Assembly (NCBI GenBank): GCA_027604705.1
Contig: JADHYV010000004.1
Coordinates: 781,781-845,780 of the forward strand
Direction of reading: 5' to 3'
Origin: Allomyces arbusculus
Lineage: Eukaryota > Blastocladiomycota > Blastocladiomycetes > Blastocladiales > Blastocladiaceae
DNA: 64,000 nucleotides
In this document: one piece after another, positions 52,844 to 64,000 of the stretch
How the letters are laid out: each line of letters starts with the position of its first letter
Position numbering within the stretch: the stretch's first letter is position 1
The notes under the pieces: generated by a model
The model's database searches: none
Seen by the model: only the letters and a program-made list of their open reading frames with translations
Told to the model about the DNA's origin: nothing
Position numbers and translations under genes: made by a program

Positions 52844-54082
52844 CATGCACGCATCCCGCTCCACCCTGGCCTTTGCCCTTGTCCTTGCAGCGCTCTGCCA
52901 GCTCGTCGGCATCGCGACCGCGGCCCCGATCGGCACACCCGCTGGCTCCACGCTGATCCGCCGCGCCCCGGGCACGTACGTGTTCGTGCCGTTCCCGCTA
53001 TGACGATCCGTCTGTGCGCACACCGCTGACGCTGACGGGCATATTCACCGACCAGGTACAACTTTGACGTGTCCCAGAGGCAAGCGCAAAGCCAATCCGT
53101 TGCGTCGAGCAACATCCTGCCGCGGTCCGGGTCGCCTAGTGTGCCCGTGGTTGGCGCGGCGGCGATCCCGCACGGCTTGCCGGTGGACCTGTCCAAGATC
53201 TTTCAGGCCGCAGCCGCCGGTCGGGCGACGACCTTGCCGGTGCGGACGCGAGCCCCGCGCACGCGAACCCTGGTATCGACGTCACCGACGCCCGTCACGG
53301 CCCAGCCGCCGGTTATCACGGCCGTGATCAGCAATGTTCCCGTGCCAACGCTCTTGGGATCGCCGCCAATGGACGGGGTGCCGGTCGTGACCGTGATCAG
53401 TGGTGTGTCCGACTCGACGCCGACTCCCGTCGTCCCGTCGCCGGCGATCACGGTCGTGGCTGTGACGCCCACGGACAGCGCATCGTCGGCACCGACGGAA
53501 ACAACGAGCAGCAACGGCGGGATCGCCGGGATCGACGTGTCGTCGGGCATGATTGGTTTGGTCAACGCGGCGCGCGCGCAGTTTGGGCTGCAGCCGTACA
53601 GTATCAACGCGTACGTCTTGCGACCCCCCCCCCCCTCTGTACCTCTCCTTGCATCCATCGCACTGCACTGACGCTAGCAACCCTCGGCACTTTTCAGGGA
53701 TCTCATTAAGTCGTGCGTGGGCCACGCGGCTGATATGGCCGAACACTCGGTCATGAGCCACACGGGCAGCGACGGTTCGTCGCCCGCCGACCGTGCAACC
53801 GCGGCCGGGTACATTTGGGGGTTCATTGCCGAGAATGTGGCTGAGGGGCAGAAGACGATCGCGGCCGTCATGGACGCGTGGATGCACTCGCAGGGTACGC
53901 TGGTGTCGGCATTGTCGTGCTGTCCCCTCCGGACTTGATGCTCACTTCTGCAATTGCAAAACGTATTTCTAGGCCACCGCGACAACATTCTGTCGGGCAC
54001 GGCCGTCGACTTTGCCGCGGCGTATGCACGGTCCGAGACTGACGATTTGTACTGGGTCCAGTGCTTTGGCAAGCCGCTGTAG
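52844..54082 (+). CDS. secreted CAP-domain protein (PR-1/SCP-like)
   Basis: Signal peptide MHASRSTLAFALVLAALCQL followed by VGIATAAPIG, with cleavage likely after the Ala-rich end. Residues about 45-190 are Thr/Val/Pro-rich and non-conserved. The CAP domain starts IGLVNAARAQFGLQPYSIN, then LIKSCVGHAADMAEHSVMSH, TGSDGSSPADRATAAGYIWG, FIAENVAEGQKTIAAVMDAW, MHSQGHRDNILSGTAVDFAA and AYARSETDDLYWVQCFGKPL. It keeps the CAP signatures ENVA and GHRxNIL. The domain's first conserved His position reads GHAADMAEHS. Four exons; the intron after residue QPYSIN contains a C12 run. Yeast relatives (Pry1) bind sterols and fatty acids; that role here is inference. Confidence 0.85.
53624..53635 (+). repeat. 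poly-C tract (C12) within a CAP-gene intron
   Basis: Run of 12 C shortly after the donor (GTACGT) of the intron following QPYSIN. Length may be a sequencing uncertainty. Confidence 0.75.
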
Positions 54083-54523
54083 GTCGGCCCGCTCAACTTG
54101 CACTCACTGATTATTTCTGGTGGGCCGGGACGGGCCCATTTCGTGTTTCCGCTTCTTCTTATGTCGTTTTTCCCTTTTCCACCCACTCGCACTCGAACCC
54201 ATCGCTTTCTCAACCATGCAACTCATACCTTTTTGCTCCAGGCTGCGCGCGCTCTTTTGATGCCGCACAAGCAGCACCATCTTCCCATTGTGATCCGCTT
54301 TCCTATCGCTCCATGTCCTATTCATTTCATCTCATCGTCACATCGATAAAACTCGTGTCGCTCTCCACTTTTTGGCCCTGTCTGAACGGGGTGCCTCCTC
54401 GCTCATCTCGTGAAAAGATCGGCCTCGAACCGACCGTTCAAAAGCTACGAGATGTACTGCACGATGGCTAGCAATACAAAAGGACCTCAACTAATCAACA
54501 CCCCACGGGACAACACGACCCAC
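54083..54523. other. convergent 3' region of the CAP gene and ADE2
   Basis: About 440 nt, T/C rich on the plus strand (54140-54360), between two stop codons. No gene supported. Confidence 0.45.
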
Positions 54524-56384
54524 TCAGTAGTCCTTGTGCCCGACCTTGGCCAAGCGGTCGACCTTGCCCATCACCTCCTGCTCCATGCGTTTCATATACG
54601 CCGCCATTTTCTCACGGAAATGCGGTGCCGCACTGCCCACAATCCGCACGGCCAACAACCCGGCATTCGTCGAGTTATTGATCGCGACCGTGGCCACGGG
54701 CACGCCACGCGGCATCTGCACAATCGACAGTAGCGAGTCCTGCCCGTCAAGCACCTTGAGCGCGACGGGGACACCAATCACGGGCAGCGGCGTGATCGCG
54801 GCCACCATGCCCGGCAAGTGCGCTGCGCCGCCCGCACCGGCAATAATCACCTGAATCCCACGCTGGTGCGCGTCCTGCGCGTACTGCACCATGCGCAGCG
54901 GCGTGCGGTGCGCCGAGACGATGGTCACTTCAAAGGGCACCTCGAAGGCGTCGAGGATGTCGGCGGCCGCACGCATCACGGGCAAGTCCGAGTCGGACCC
55001 CATGATGATCCCGACTTTGGGCGCGGCGATGCGGAGGGCCGGGGAAACCGCCGCTGCGAGGGCGGCCACGGACCCACCGGCCGTCGCGAGCGCCGCTTGG
55101 ACGGCCTTTTCAGCCGTCGGGTCCACCTTGAGGAGCGTGCCCATCTTGGCCTGCAGCTCCGGGAACGTGTCAGCGACGACGGTGATGTGCCCGAGTTTGC
55201 GGTCGGCGCGGCACCCGGCCTTCCCGTAGAGGTGGACGGTCGCGCCAGGGACTGTCAACGACGTGCGGCACGCGGCGAGCGATTCAACAAGGTCCGACGA
55301 CGGCGCGCCGAGGACGTTGAGCATGCAGGCGAACGGCACCTTGAGGTCGGTCGATCCGATCGGCAGACCGGCGAGCACGCGCAAGTGGTTTTCGAACTGC
55401 GACGTGTGGCAGGCCTCGATCGTGTAGTGGCCCGAGTTGTGCGGGCGCGGCGCGATTTCGTTGATGTAGATGTCGCCTAGCGAGAGGAGCGGGCCAATGT
55501 TAGCGACTTCACCATCTTCGATTAGACGAGCCCTGGGCAATCGTCGTACCGCTCTCCAGATGAAACATTTCCACGCCGAAAATGCCGGCGCCGTCAAACG
55601 AGGCAATGCACTGCTCGGCCACCTTCTGCACCTTCTTGGCCAACATTCCATCAATCTGCGCTGGCGCGACGACGACATGGCAAATATTGCGCGTGTGCAC
55701 CGTTTCGACGACCGGGTAGGCGACGACATGCCCCTGCGCGTCACGCACGACCATAGTCGCGAGCTCGCGCACAAACGGGACCCACCGCTCGACATAGAGC
55801 GCGTCGGCATCGCGCTTCGGGTTGAGCGCGGCAAACGCCGCCTCGACGTCCGCGGCCGACTTGACGACATAGTTGCCGCGACCGTCGTAGGCCTCGCGCT
55901 TGGCCTTGAGCATCAGCGGGAACCCGAACCCGCCGTCATTCGCGGCGCGCAAAACGTCGGCCGGGGTCGCGACCGAGAGGAAGTCGGCAACGGGCACATT
56001 GTGCGCGCGCAAGTGCGCCTTTTGCGCGTACTTGTCCTGAATCGTGCGAATCGTCGACGGTGCCGGGTAGACGCGCAGGTTGGGCCGTTCCTTGAGCAGC
56101 GCGTCGAGAATGTGCGTGTCGACGTGCTCAATTTCAACGGTCAAAACGTCCACGTTTTGCGAGGTCACAAACTGGCGAATGTCGTCGGCCGACCGGAAAC
56201 TGCCGGACGCGACGTTTGCTGAGGCGAGCGACAACTGCTTGGCGGGCGCATCGACGGGCGTGTCGAGGCACACGACGGGGACCGACAGACGGTGCGCGGC
56301 TTCCTGCAGCATGCGGCCAAGCTGGCCGGCGCCGAGAATGCCGACGCGCGGCAAGGGCGCGGACGAGGGCGAGGTTGGGTCCAT
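54524..56384 (-). CDS. ADE2: phosphoribosylaminoimidazole carboxylase (PurK-PurE fusion)
   Basis: Sixth step of purine synthesis, AIR to CAIR, as the fungal/plant two-domain enzyme. Start [20 protein letters not shown] at 56384. One 73-nt intron (55477-55549, branch GCTAAC) joins MFHLESG to [20 protein letters not shown]. Total 595 aa, near yeast Ade2 (571). PurK/ATP-grasp: [72 protein letters not shown]. Pur[74 protein letters not shown]. The C-terminal coiled stretch ends VGHKDY. All known substrate-binding motifs are present. Confidence 0.95.
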
Positions 56385-56749
56385 GGTGGCAGTGCGGGTG
56401 GTGTCGTGCTCGTCGTACTGGCGTTGATACCGGTGCGTGCTCGTCGAGGGCGGTCGCGGAGGAGATCAAGCGCAAAGAGCAAAGATCGACGGTGAAGGCC
56501 GTGGAGGCCGCGGTCGCCATGTGGGCCAATCAAGCAGTGCCGGGAGCGCCGGGCGATATCGGGTTCTGTTGCGTAGCATGGTCGGTGTCAGCGTTCAACC
56601 AAGTCCCGGTCAGTTTGTTGTCGTCGCTTGGACAAACGCTGCCAGACACAACCCGGCACCACAAGAAGCGAAACGAGAGAAGCATGGTGTATTGAACAGC
56701 GCACAGATTGCAATGATTTTCTTGCTCATCCACCCTGCCAACTTGTGAT

Positions 56750-58160
56750 CTACGGCCGCGCGTCGGCCGCACTCGCGCCGTTCGCTTTGCCCGCTCGCAA
56801 CTGCGCGACCAAATCCAGCACGACATCAAACCCGGCATCGTCGGTCACGACCACATCAAACGCGTCCATGTACTTTTCCAGCCACGTGTCCGGGTCGTGG
56901 TTGCAGAACCCGACGCGCAGGCACACCTTGTGGTCAATCCCGTCGGCCATGTGCACGTCGCCGAGCGAATCGCCCATCAAGATCACGTTACGGCGGTCGC
57001 GGATCGCACGGTAGTGCCTGGCCTCGGGTGTGTCAAGCTCGCCGTCGGTCGCCGTGGCCGCGAGGACGACTTCGGACTTATTGAACGTGTGGATCACGGG
57101 CTCGCGGAACCCCGTCACGTCGCCGTTGGCGTCGAAGATCATTTCGTTCGAGACGACGTGCACGTGCGGGAGCAGCAGCGCATTTTGCCGTAAAATTTCC
57201 TTGATCAGGTCTGTTTGCGAAGGCAATGAGAATCAAGTCGAACGACGCAAAGGGAAGAGTGAAATGAGGCGTACCCTTGATCCCGGCCGAAAACACCATG
57301 AAGTAAATATCGAGCGCTTGCGTCGCGGCCAAGAGGTCGGCGAGCCCGCCGCGCCAGGTCATGGCCGTCTCTTGCACCATTTGCGCGAGCCGCTCACGGT
57401 TGATATTCTCGGCGACAATCCCGTCGTGCGCCTTGCGCCACCACTCGTCCATTTTCTGGTACTTGACGTCGCGCGGCATGTTGGGGTCGATTTCCATGGG
57501 GTAGTAGGTGTTGTAAAGCTCGCGGGCAAAGGCCTTGAACTAGCGTCGACAATCGAATCTGCAATGAGTCCAGTGCGAGCGCGCGACGGCAGCACGTGTT
57601 CGCCACCGTGTATCAGCAACAGGGGGACGCACCTTGGGCGAGACAACGGAACTGCGCTCCACAACGCCATGACTGGACGGCTACAGACGCACGTCAGATC
57701 GCGTCCTGAATTCGATGAGTACCACGACGATCTGAAATCAAATCCATACCCCGCGCGAACCGTTGACCCAAAACTTGGTCATGGTCATGTCGAAATCGGA
57801 GACGACGTGCACGTGTTCGGGCCCGTCAGCGAGAATCTGCGCCATCTTGGCGGCGACCTTGTCGACATTGCGCACGGCCAGGTGCGCGACGTCGCGCGGG
57901 CGGTCAAGGTAGGACGCGAGCAGCGCACGCGCAGCAGCTGTGTGCGTGGGCGTCGGGGGAAGGCCATCGGCGTGCTTGGAGGTCATGATCCTGAAAGTGG
58001 GTGGACGGTGGGCGACTCGAATGGTGTTGAAGGAGCGGCAGGCTGACGCGCGGGCGACGGCGCTTTTAGGTGCGGCAAGTGGCCCAAGACGCGGAGCGGG
58101 CCGGGCAGGGTGGTTGACGAGTTGCAGCACAACGACAGCGGTTCGTTGTCGGGCCAGCAT
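56750..58160 (-). CDS. cytosolic-type pyrimidine 5'-nucleotidase (NT5C3/UMPH-1 family)
   Basis: HAD-superfamily nucleotidase acting on pyrimidine monophosphates. Motif I is HVVSDFDMTMTKFW. Later exons: MEIDPNMPRDVKYQKMDEWW, KAHDGIVAENINRERLAQMV, MTWRGGLADLLAATQALDIY, FMVFSAGIKG (motif II), HVHVVSNEMIFDANGDVTGF, VIHTFNKSEVVLAA (motif III Lys) and RNVILMGDSLGDVHMADGID (motif IV), ending TDDAGFDVVLDLVAQL. Two starts are possible: ATG 57986 (MTSKHADGLPPTP) or ATG 58160, which adds MLARQRTAVVVLQLVNHPAR and an Arg-rich stretch resembling a mitochondrial presequence. At least four exons; the frame between about 57740 and 57500 crosses introns whose borders were not fixed. Confidence 0.85.
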
Positions 58161-58554
58161 GGCCGCGTGTGCTGGTCGAGTCAGGCGCGGGAGGGCTGGA
58201 GAAACGTTGGCTTGCTTGTGCCCGGGGCGGTGCGCGGGTGGTCGTGATGGCAGGGACACGGCTCGCGCATCGCCGGGATGGCAGGGACAGGTGCAATCGG
58301 CGGGCACCTTCCACGTGTTCTGGCGTGACAGCTGGCGCGACTAGCAAGTGCGTGCGCGACCCGAGGACGGCCTTGTTCAGCTGCGAGCCGGCTGCATCGC
58401 CTTGCTTCTGCCTTCGCCAACGACGACGACTCGACCAAGCCTTGCAATTTGCACCTTGCACATGGCCGCGGCGCCTGCGTAACTGCCCGCAAATGCTCGA
58501 GGCGCCCGCGCGCCCTCTCTTTGCACATCAACCGACCCACCGTCGCTGCCAACC
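58161..58554. promoter_or_regulatory. divergent promoter region, nucleotidase and bHLH gene
   Basis: About 390 nt between divergent starts, GC-rich, no distinct motif recognised by eye. Confidence 0.4.
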
Positions 58555-60950
58555 ATGACCGGCGCCCTCCACACCGACCCCGACGAGGCGCGCGACCACG
58601 GCCCGCCGCCGCGCCCCTCATCCGCGGCCAGCGCCGCTTCGGCCGCCGCTCTCCACCAGCAGCAGCAGTATGCCGCTGCCGCTGCCGCCGCCGCCATGAC
58701 CAACCCATTTGCCGCGGCGGCCGCCATGTACAGCATGAACCCGGCGGCTGCCGCGATGGCCGCTGCCGCTGCGTCGAACCCGCTCGCCATGATGGCAGGC
58801 GGCGCCATGAACCCGTTCATGCCCAGGTTCGGCATGGTTGACGACGCCATGACCACCGCGGCCGCCATGGCATCGTGGGGCCACATGCCTTGCAACCCCG
58901 CCGCTGCAGCAGCGGCGGCAGCGGCAGCGTCTGGCATGGCCGGGATGTCGGGCATGGGCCTCGCTGGCCTTGGACCTAACCCGACCGCCTTTCTCAATGC
59001 CATGGCCGCATCGACCCCAGCCCCACCCGAGCCCATCCAGCGGCCGCGCAGTACCCGCGCGACCAACGACTGCACTCCTGGGTTTGATGGCGCGGTCGAT
59101 GCTGCCGGTGTCGACATCAAGCGCGCGCCGCCGCTGCACTGTCCCGTCCCCGTGGTCGCGACGCTCGCGGCACCGACTCCACCCATGTCGTCGCCCATCC
59201 ACGCGCGGTTCCCTTCAACAGATCCATTCTCGCAATGGTCGTCGTCGGCGCCCGCCCCGCCGCCGCACTATGCGCCCTCTCGCACGCGATCCACGGCACC
59301 ACCTGCCGACACGATGCCCGAGTCGGCACAGGAAAAGGAGCGCAGGAAAACCAAGGAGGCCAAACGCCGCCAGGACGTCAAGTCGCGCGTGCAGCGCCTG
59401 TGCACCATGATTGGCGCGCCCGTGAGCGGCGCATACAATGCGTCGACGCTCGATGCTGGTATAGATGCTTTCTCACCGACCAGCAGCGCAAGATCACTGG
59501 ACTAACCTACCCCAAATCCTTCTCTCCAGTCATCGTCCACATGCAACAGCTCCACACCACCATCGACGAGCTCCACTCGATGAAGCGCATCCTCGAGGAA
59601 CAGGGCGTCGACTGCAATTCCGCTCTCGCCCGCGCTCGGCGCGAACGCAACGGCTCGGCCTCGCCACCAAAGCAGCCGCCATCAACCAACCTGCACGGCT
59701 ACGTTTCAGAGGACCCGTTCCGCTCCGAGTCCAAACGCCCGACGAGCAAGCCGCGGCCTAGGCAGCCTCAGCCTCCCACGACTGCTGTCAGTACGCCGCA
59801 AAAGGAGAACATTCCGCCCACGCCGGCGCGGCCGCACACGCCACCCGCTTACCCGCGCGTGACGACCGCCGAGGACATGACGGCGCTTCTGGCTACGGAT
59901 CACTCGCCGCCGTTCGTGGCCGCGCCGACTCCGACTCCAGCACCCGCACCGCTGCCATCGACGACCACCGCCACGCCGGTGACCATGGCCTCGACCCCTG
60001 GGAATAGCTTTAAGGCGCGCAGCGTGCTGGGTGCCCTGAAGCACCACCCGACCCGTGCGATCCCTGGATCCCCGGCCCCATCGCGCCCCGCGTCTCGTGC
60101 CACCGCTCGCGCTGCCGCGGCGCCGTACCCGACGCGACCCACTCCCAGTCGGCGTGCGTCAACTTCGGTGCTGGCGAAACATGACACGCCCGCCGCCACG
60201 ACCCCCAGCTGGACCCCCTCGCGACTCCCGCGCCAACCGCACGAGGCGCCCGTAGCTCCCCCACCCGGCCGCGTGCCGCTGTCCGCGACGAAACGTGTGT
60301 CGCCGCAGTCGCAGCGTGCCGTGCACGAGGCGTCGCCGAGCAAGGCCGTGACGCTCGAAATTGCCGACGACGGCACGCCCTTCTTTACCGGCGTTGCCGC
60401 CGCGGCGGCCGCAACTTCAGCGCCCATGGACGATCTTGACCAGATGATGGCGTCGGTGCTTGATCCGGGCCTGCGCATGGCGTTGCTCGGCGACATGCCC
60501 CCACGACCACCAGCGATGCCACCACCACACGGCAACACTCTCCCGCTCGACGACGAATTGAGCCAGATTCTCGAAATGGCCGATGCAGCCGCTGCCACGC
60601 CGCGCACGCGATTGATCTCCGAAATGAGTCCGCCAGCGTCGGAGGCGGACGCGGCGGTGCGATCGTCGCCGCCAGTCCTCGATGAGCAAAGAGGCGAGTA
60701 TGAGCATCCGGCGACCGACGACGATTTGGATGGCGAGTGGGGTGCCAACGCGCATGGCGATGACGAGGCGCCGGGGTTACTGGAACTGACACCGTTTGCC
60801 GCCGAGCTTGGGCACAGTGATGCTCCGAGCGGGGCCGGGTATGGCGGTGGGGACGAGGCGGCGCAGTACCAGTACGAGGAGGAGGATGTGCAGTGGACGG
60901 ATGAGGCGATGCAGTTCCAGGAGTTTTTGGTGGACGGGCACGATGCGTAG
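58555..60950 (+). CDS. Ala-rich bHLH transcription factor
   Basis: Two exons (58555-59458, 59530-60950; intron 71 nt with ACTAACC branch) give 774 residues. The first 150 residues carry long Ala runs (AAAAAAAAM, NPAAAAAAAAAASGMAGM). Across the splice a bHLH appears: KERRKTKEAKRRQDVKSRVQ, RLCTMIGAP, then STLDAVIVHMQQLHTTIDEL. The Glu that contacts CA of the E-box and the helix-1 Arg are kept, but the usual His before them is Arg. Helix 2 continues into a possible short zipper. The C-terminal 480 residues are Pro/Thr/Ala-rich with acidic stretches and end DEAMQFQEFLVDGHDA. Target genes unknown. Confidence 0.72.
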
Positions 60951-61416
60951 GCCGCGACTATCGGACTGGTCGTGATCGTCGCTCGTCGTCGTCGCTCGTC
61001 GTCGTCATCGTTGTCATTGTCGTTGCTCGTCCTATTGGCCACTTTTGTACTCATGGAAGCAGACATTTCTTTTTGTTTTTTTTCCTGTCTTCCTCCTCCC
61101 ATGTCCTCCCTTTGCTCGATCCCCTCGGCTTGTTTGCTGATGTGCGCCGATTATACAGTTTTTCTCCCTGCGAAAATCGACGGCAACCGTGCTCGTGCGT
61201 GCCGGCTCAGCTGCGCGAAAGTGCGCGTTGCGCTAGATGATGGTGGGAGTCGACCACGGCCACGCGTCATACTGCACCAGCGGCTTTCCTCTCCGGCCTC
61301 CCGCTCTTCCCCCTGCCTCTGCCTCTCCCTCTCCCTCTCCCCAGCCGCCACCGCGACCGCCAACTCGCTCAGCGACTCGACCCTGTTGCAGCACGCGCAT
61401 CACAACACGGCGCGCC
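60951..61416. promoter_or_regulatory. transketolase 5' region with CT-rich tract
   Basis: About 465 nt. A T-rich stretch (61070-61090) is followed at 61315-61345 by a CCTCTCCCTCTCCCTCTCCCC pyrimidine tract about 75-100 nt before the ATG, a layout typical of highly expressed fungal housekeeping promoters. Confidence 0.5.
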
Positions 61417-63739
61417 ATGACCGACACCACGACATTCCCCGCTGCGCGCGGCCCCGGCGCGCCCTTCACGCCCGCCGACGCGACGGCCATCAACACGATC
61501 CGGTGCCTGGCGGCCGACATGGTGCAGACCGCCGGGTCGGGCCACCCTGGCGCGCCCATGGGGCTCGCGCCGGCCGCGCACACGCTGTTCACGCGGTTCC
61601 TGCGTGCGAATCCGAGCAACCCTGGCTGGGTGCGTGTTGGTTGGTTGGCCGGCCGAGATCGCCGCCGCGATCAGCGCGTGGTTCGACTCACCCCGTGGAC
61701 CTAGGCCGACCGCGACCGCTTTGTCCTGTCGAACGGGCACGCGTGTTGCCTGCAGTATATTCTGCTGCACTTGCTCGGGTACGACATGTCGCTCGACGAC
61801 TTGAAGCAGTACCGGCATCTCGATTCCAAGTACGTCGTGTTTCGCTATCCCTGCGACACGTCGTGTCTCGCGGCCGTTGTGTCTCGCGGCCATTGAACTG
61901 ACCCAAGCGCGTGTTTCGAGGACCCCGGGGCACCCTGAATCGCACATGACGCCCGGCGTCGAGCTGACGACGGGCCCACTGGGCCAAGGGATCGCGAACG
62001 CTGTCGGCCTGGCCATGGCTGAGGCGCACTTGGCAGCGACGTTCAACCGGCCCGACGCGCCCAAGATCGTTGACCACTACACATACGTGATCCTGGGCGA
62101 CGGGTGCCTGCAGGAGGGCGTCAGTGCAGAGGCCATGTCGCTTGCGGGTCACTGGAAGCTCGGCAAGCTAATTGCGCTCTACGACGACAACAAGGTCCAG
62201 ATTGACGGGACGACGGACCTGGTATGACTGCTGTTCTTCCCTGGGTGCGTGCGTGCAGTCCGGACCTGACGCAGCGCCCGACATGTTCTTGTCTAGGCGT
62301 TCACCGAAAACGTCTGCCAGCGCGTTGAGGCCTACGGGTGGCACACCCTTTCTGTCACTAACGGCGACGCGACTGACCAGTCGGCACTCGTCGCTGCGCT
62401 CGCCGAGGCGCATCGCGTGACCGACCGCCCGACGCTGATCAAGGTCACGACGACGATCGGGTTCGGGTCGAGCAAGGCCGGGACCGACAAAGTGCATGGG
62501 TCGGCGCTGGGCGCCGATGACGTGAAGCGCGTCAAGCAGCAGCTCGGCATGAACCCGGACGCGGCATTTGTCGTGCCCGACACGGTGCGCGACCTGTACT
62601 CATCAGTGCACGCGCGCGGGAAGGAGGCCGAGGTCAACTGGCACCGCGCGTTTGACGAGTATAAGCGCAAGTACCCGGACATGGCGGCCGATTTTGAGCG
62701 GCGCGCCGCGGGCAAGTTGCCGGACGGAATCCGCGAAAAACTGCCGACGTTTTCGGCCAAGGACGCGCCCGCGGCCACGCGGAAATGGTCCGGCCAAGTG
62801 CTCGGGATCCTGGGGGACCTCGTCCCAGACTTGATGGGCGGGTCGGCCGACCTGACATCGTCGAACCTGACGCGGTGGCCGACGGCCGTCGACTTCCAGG
62901 CGACGGGCAACGCGCACGGCGCCTACGAGGGCCGGTACGTGCGGTTTGGAGTGCGCGAGCACGGGATGGCGGCCATTTGCAACGGCATGGCTGCGCACGG
63001 TCTGATCCGTCCGTTTGCCGCCACGTTTCTCAACTTCATCACCTACGCGTACCCGTCCGTGCGACTCGCGGCGCTCGCGCACCACCGCGTCCTGTATGTG
63101 CTGAGCCACGACTCGATTGGGTTGGGCGAGGACGGACCCACTCATCAGCCGATTGAGACGCTTGCGCTTCTCCGCGCGACACCAAACCTGTGGGTGTTGC
63201 GTCCAGCCGATGGGAACGAGGTGGTTGGTGCCTATTGGGCCGCGCTCAACGCGCCGTCAATTCCAGTCGCGCTGATCCTGTCGCGGCAGAGCGTGCCAGT
63301 CCTCGCCGGGTCGTCAGCCGAGGGCACGGGCCGCGGCGCGTATATCCTTCAAGACGCGGCCAACCCGACCGTGGTTCTGGTGGCCACAGGCACCGAGGTC
63401 GCACTGGCCGTGGAAGCGGTGGCGCTTCTCGACGGGCTCGCCGTGCGCGTCGTGTCAATGCCGTCGTGGGAACTGTTTGACGCGCAGACGCGCGCGTACC
63501 AGGAATCGGTGTTGCTGCCTGGCGTGCCCGTCGTGGCCGTCGAAGCGCTTGGCACGATCGGGTGGCGGCGGTACGCGCATGCGGTGGTCGGGATGCGCGC
63601 ATTTGGTGCGTCCGGCGCTCCCGAGGCCGTATATGCCAAGTTTGGGATTACCAAGGAGGCGGTCGCGGCCAAGGCGCGTGAGGTTGTCAAGTACTTCAAC
63701 GGCAAGGCCGTGCCGAACGTGCTCGATCGGTTCGAGTGA
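61417..63739 (+). CDS. TKL1: transketolase
   Basis: Thiamine-diphosphate enzyme of the non-oxidative pentose phosphate pathway. Start [20 protein letters not shown], then [38 protein letters not shown]. Exons continue [60 protein letters not shown] and [18 protein letters not shown] (the ThDP motif GDG...NN-like region), [71 protein letters not shown] (catalytic Glu in VREH), [20 protein letters not shown] and [17 protein letters not shown], ending with the C-terminal domain [20 protein letters not shown]. Five exons, about 650 residues in total. Confidence 0.95.
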
Positions 63740-63833
63740 GGGGTCCTCCAAGGGCCGGACACGCGGCGCGGAGCGTGTGCTAATTGTTTTTGAGACCGTT
63801 GGCTCTGATATTTTGGGCTCTGCCGAAGCAGTG

Positions 63834-64000
63834 ATGTCAATTGTGATGGTTTTGTTGATCGTCGCGCAGCTTCGTCCGGCTTGCACTCTCCACCCACTTC
63901 CGCAATGTGCAGCGTTTGCGCCGCTGGTCAACCAGTCATTGTTCCAGTACCTGGCGAGCAACCCCAACTACTCGGGCGTGCTCGCGCAGCTGCTGAGCTA
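63834..64000 (+). CDS. 5' part of a secreted or SH3-TM-type protein (cut by window edge)
   Basis: From ATG 63834 the frame stays open to the last base: MSIVMVLLIVAQLRPACTLH, PLPQCAAFAPLVNQSLFQYL, ASNPNYSGVLAQLLS. The hydrophobic first 12 residues look like a signal peptide. The C-x(7)-QC-x-x-F lead and the following polar helix resemble the start of the Cys-rich ectodomain of the SH3 membrane protein at 6709-8815 (CMMLQGSTQCLGY...). I infer a third member of that family, but a TM and SH3 cannot be seen here. An N-glycosylation sequon (NQS) is present. It starts 95 nt after the transketolase stop. Confidence 0.5.
   Translation, partial: MSIVMVLLIVAQLRPACTLHPLPQCAAFAPLVNQSLFQYLASNPNYSGVLAQLLS

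Noticed and set aside
59465-59530. Separate second gene starting before 59530 instead of a bHLH intron
   Set aside because: Splicing at GTATAG/TCTCCAG restores a contiguous helix-loop-helix; read separately, neither half is a complete domain.
1-64000. tRNA, rRNA, CRISPR arrays, bacterial-type operons
   Set aside because: No TPsiC-like (GGTTCGAATCC) box with cloverleaf potential, no rRNA-like tracts and no regularly spaced repeats were seen; intron structure is eukaryotic.

Overview
The window looks like nuclear DNA of a GC-rich, zoosporic (flagellated) early-diverging fungus. Most genes carry short introns of about 55-105 nt, with GTACGT/GTRNG donors and CTAAC/CTGAC-type branch sites. Coding third positions are G/C rich. 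Fungal markers include an Ade2 with fused PurK and PurE domains, a Psr-type phosphatase, Atp23, a fungal WD protein of the SPBC2A9.03 type, and SH3-tailed single-pass membrane proteins. CFAP100, an axonemal protein, points to motile cilia. Blastocladiomycota is my best guess; this is inference, because no rRNA or other phylogenetic marker is present.

Layout. 0-6.6 kb: end of an unknown gene, a small hypothetical, phosphatidylinositol synthase, a penta-EF-hand protein (minus strand) and the lariat debranching enzyme. 6.7-16.7 kb: three minus-strand genes, two of them signal-peptide/TM/SH3 proteins and one large protein combining a Gag-capsid-like region, an LC8-motif array and a USP7-tail-like domain. 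17-25.5 kb: ARP5, an unknown two-TM protein, a probable gene remnant and a long coiled-coil/FN3 gene. 26-34 kb: CFAP100, a WD-repeat protein and two divergently transcribed ATP23 paralogues. 34-45 kb: PTC7-type phosphatase, prefoldin 6, RNaseK/V-ATPase f-like protein, ARPC3, a probable mitoribosomal mL59, a TRF-like telomere protein, a 99-aa protein and Sec61 beta. 46-64 kb: WDR24 (GATOR2), a Psr-type phosphatase, a CAP secreted protein, ADE2, pyrimidine 5'-nucleotidase, a bHLH factor, transketolase, and the start of a secreted or SH3-TM-family protein cut by the window edge.

Most genes are unlinked housekeeping functions, as is usual in a fungal chromosome. The exceptions with possible functional linkage are the head-to-head pair CFAP100 / coiled-coil-FN3 protein (flagellum), the divergent ATP23 pair, the adjacent SH3-TM genes, and transketolase with Ade2 (pentose phosphate to purine supply, probably coincidental). 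No tRNA, rRNA, CRISPR or intact transposon was seen.

Notable points are the Gag-like/LC8/USP7-tail protein, the coiled-coil/FN3 protein reconstructed across a 28-nt gap that looks like two genes, back-to-back 10-nt and 19-nt micro-exons in the penta-EF-hand gene, and two genes whose first exon is only two codons long.
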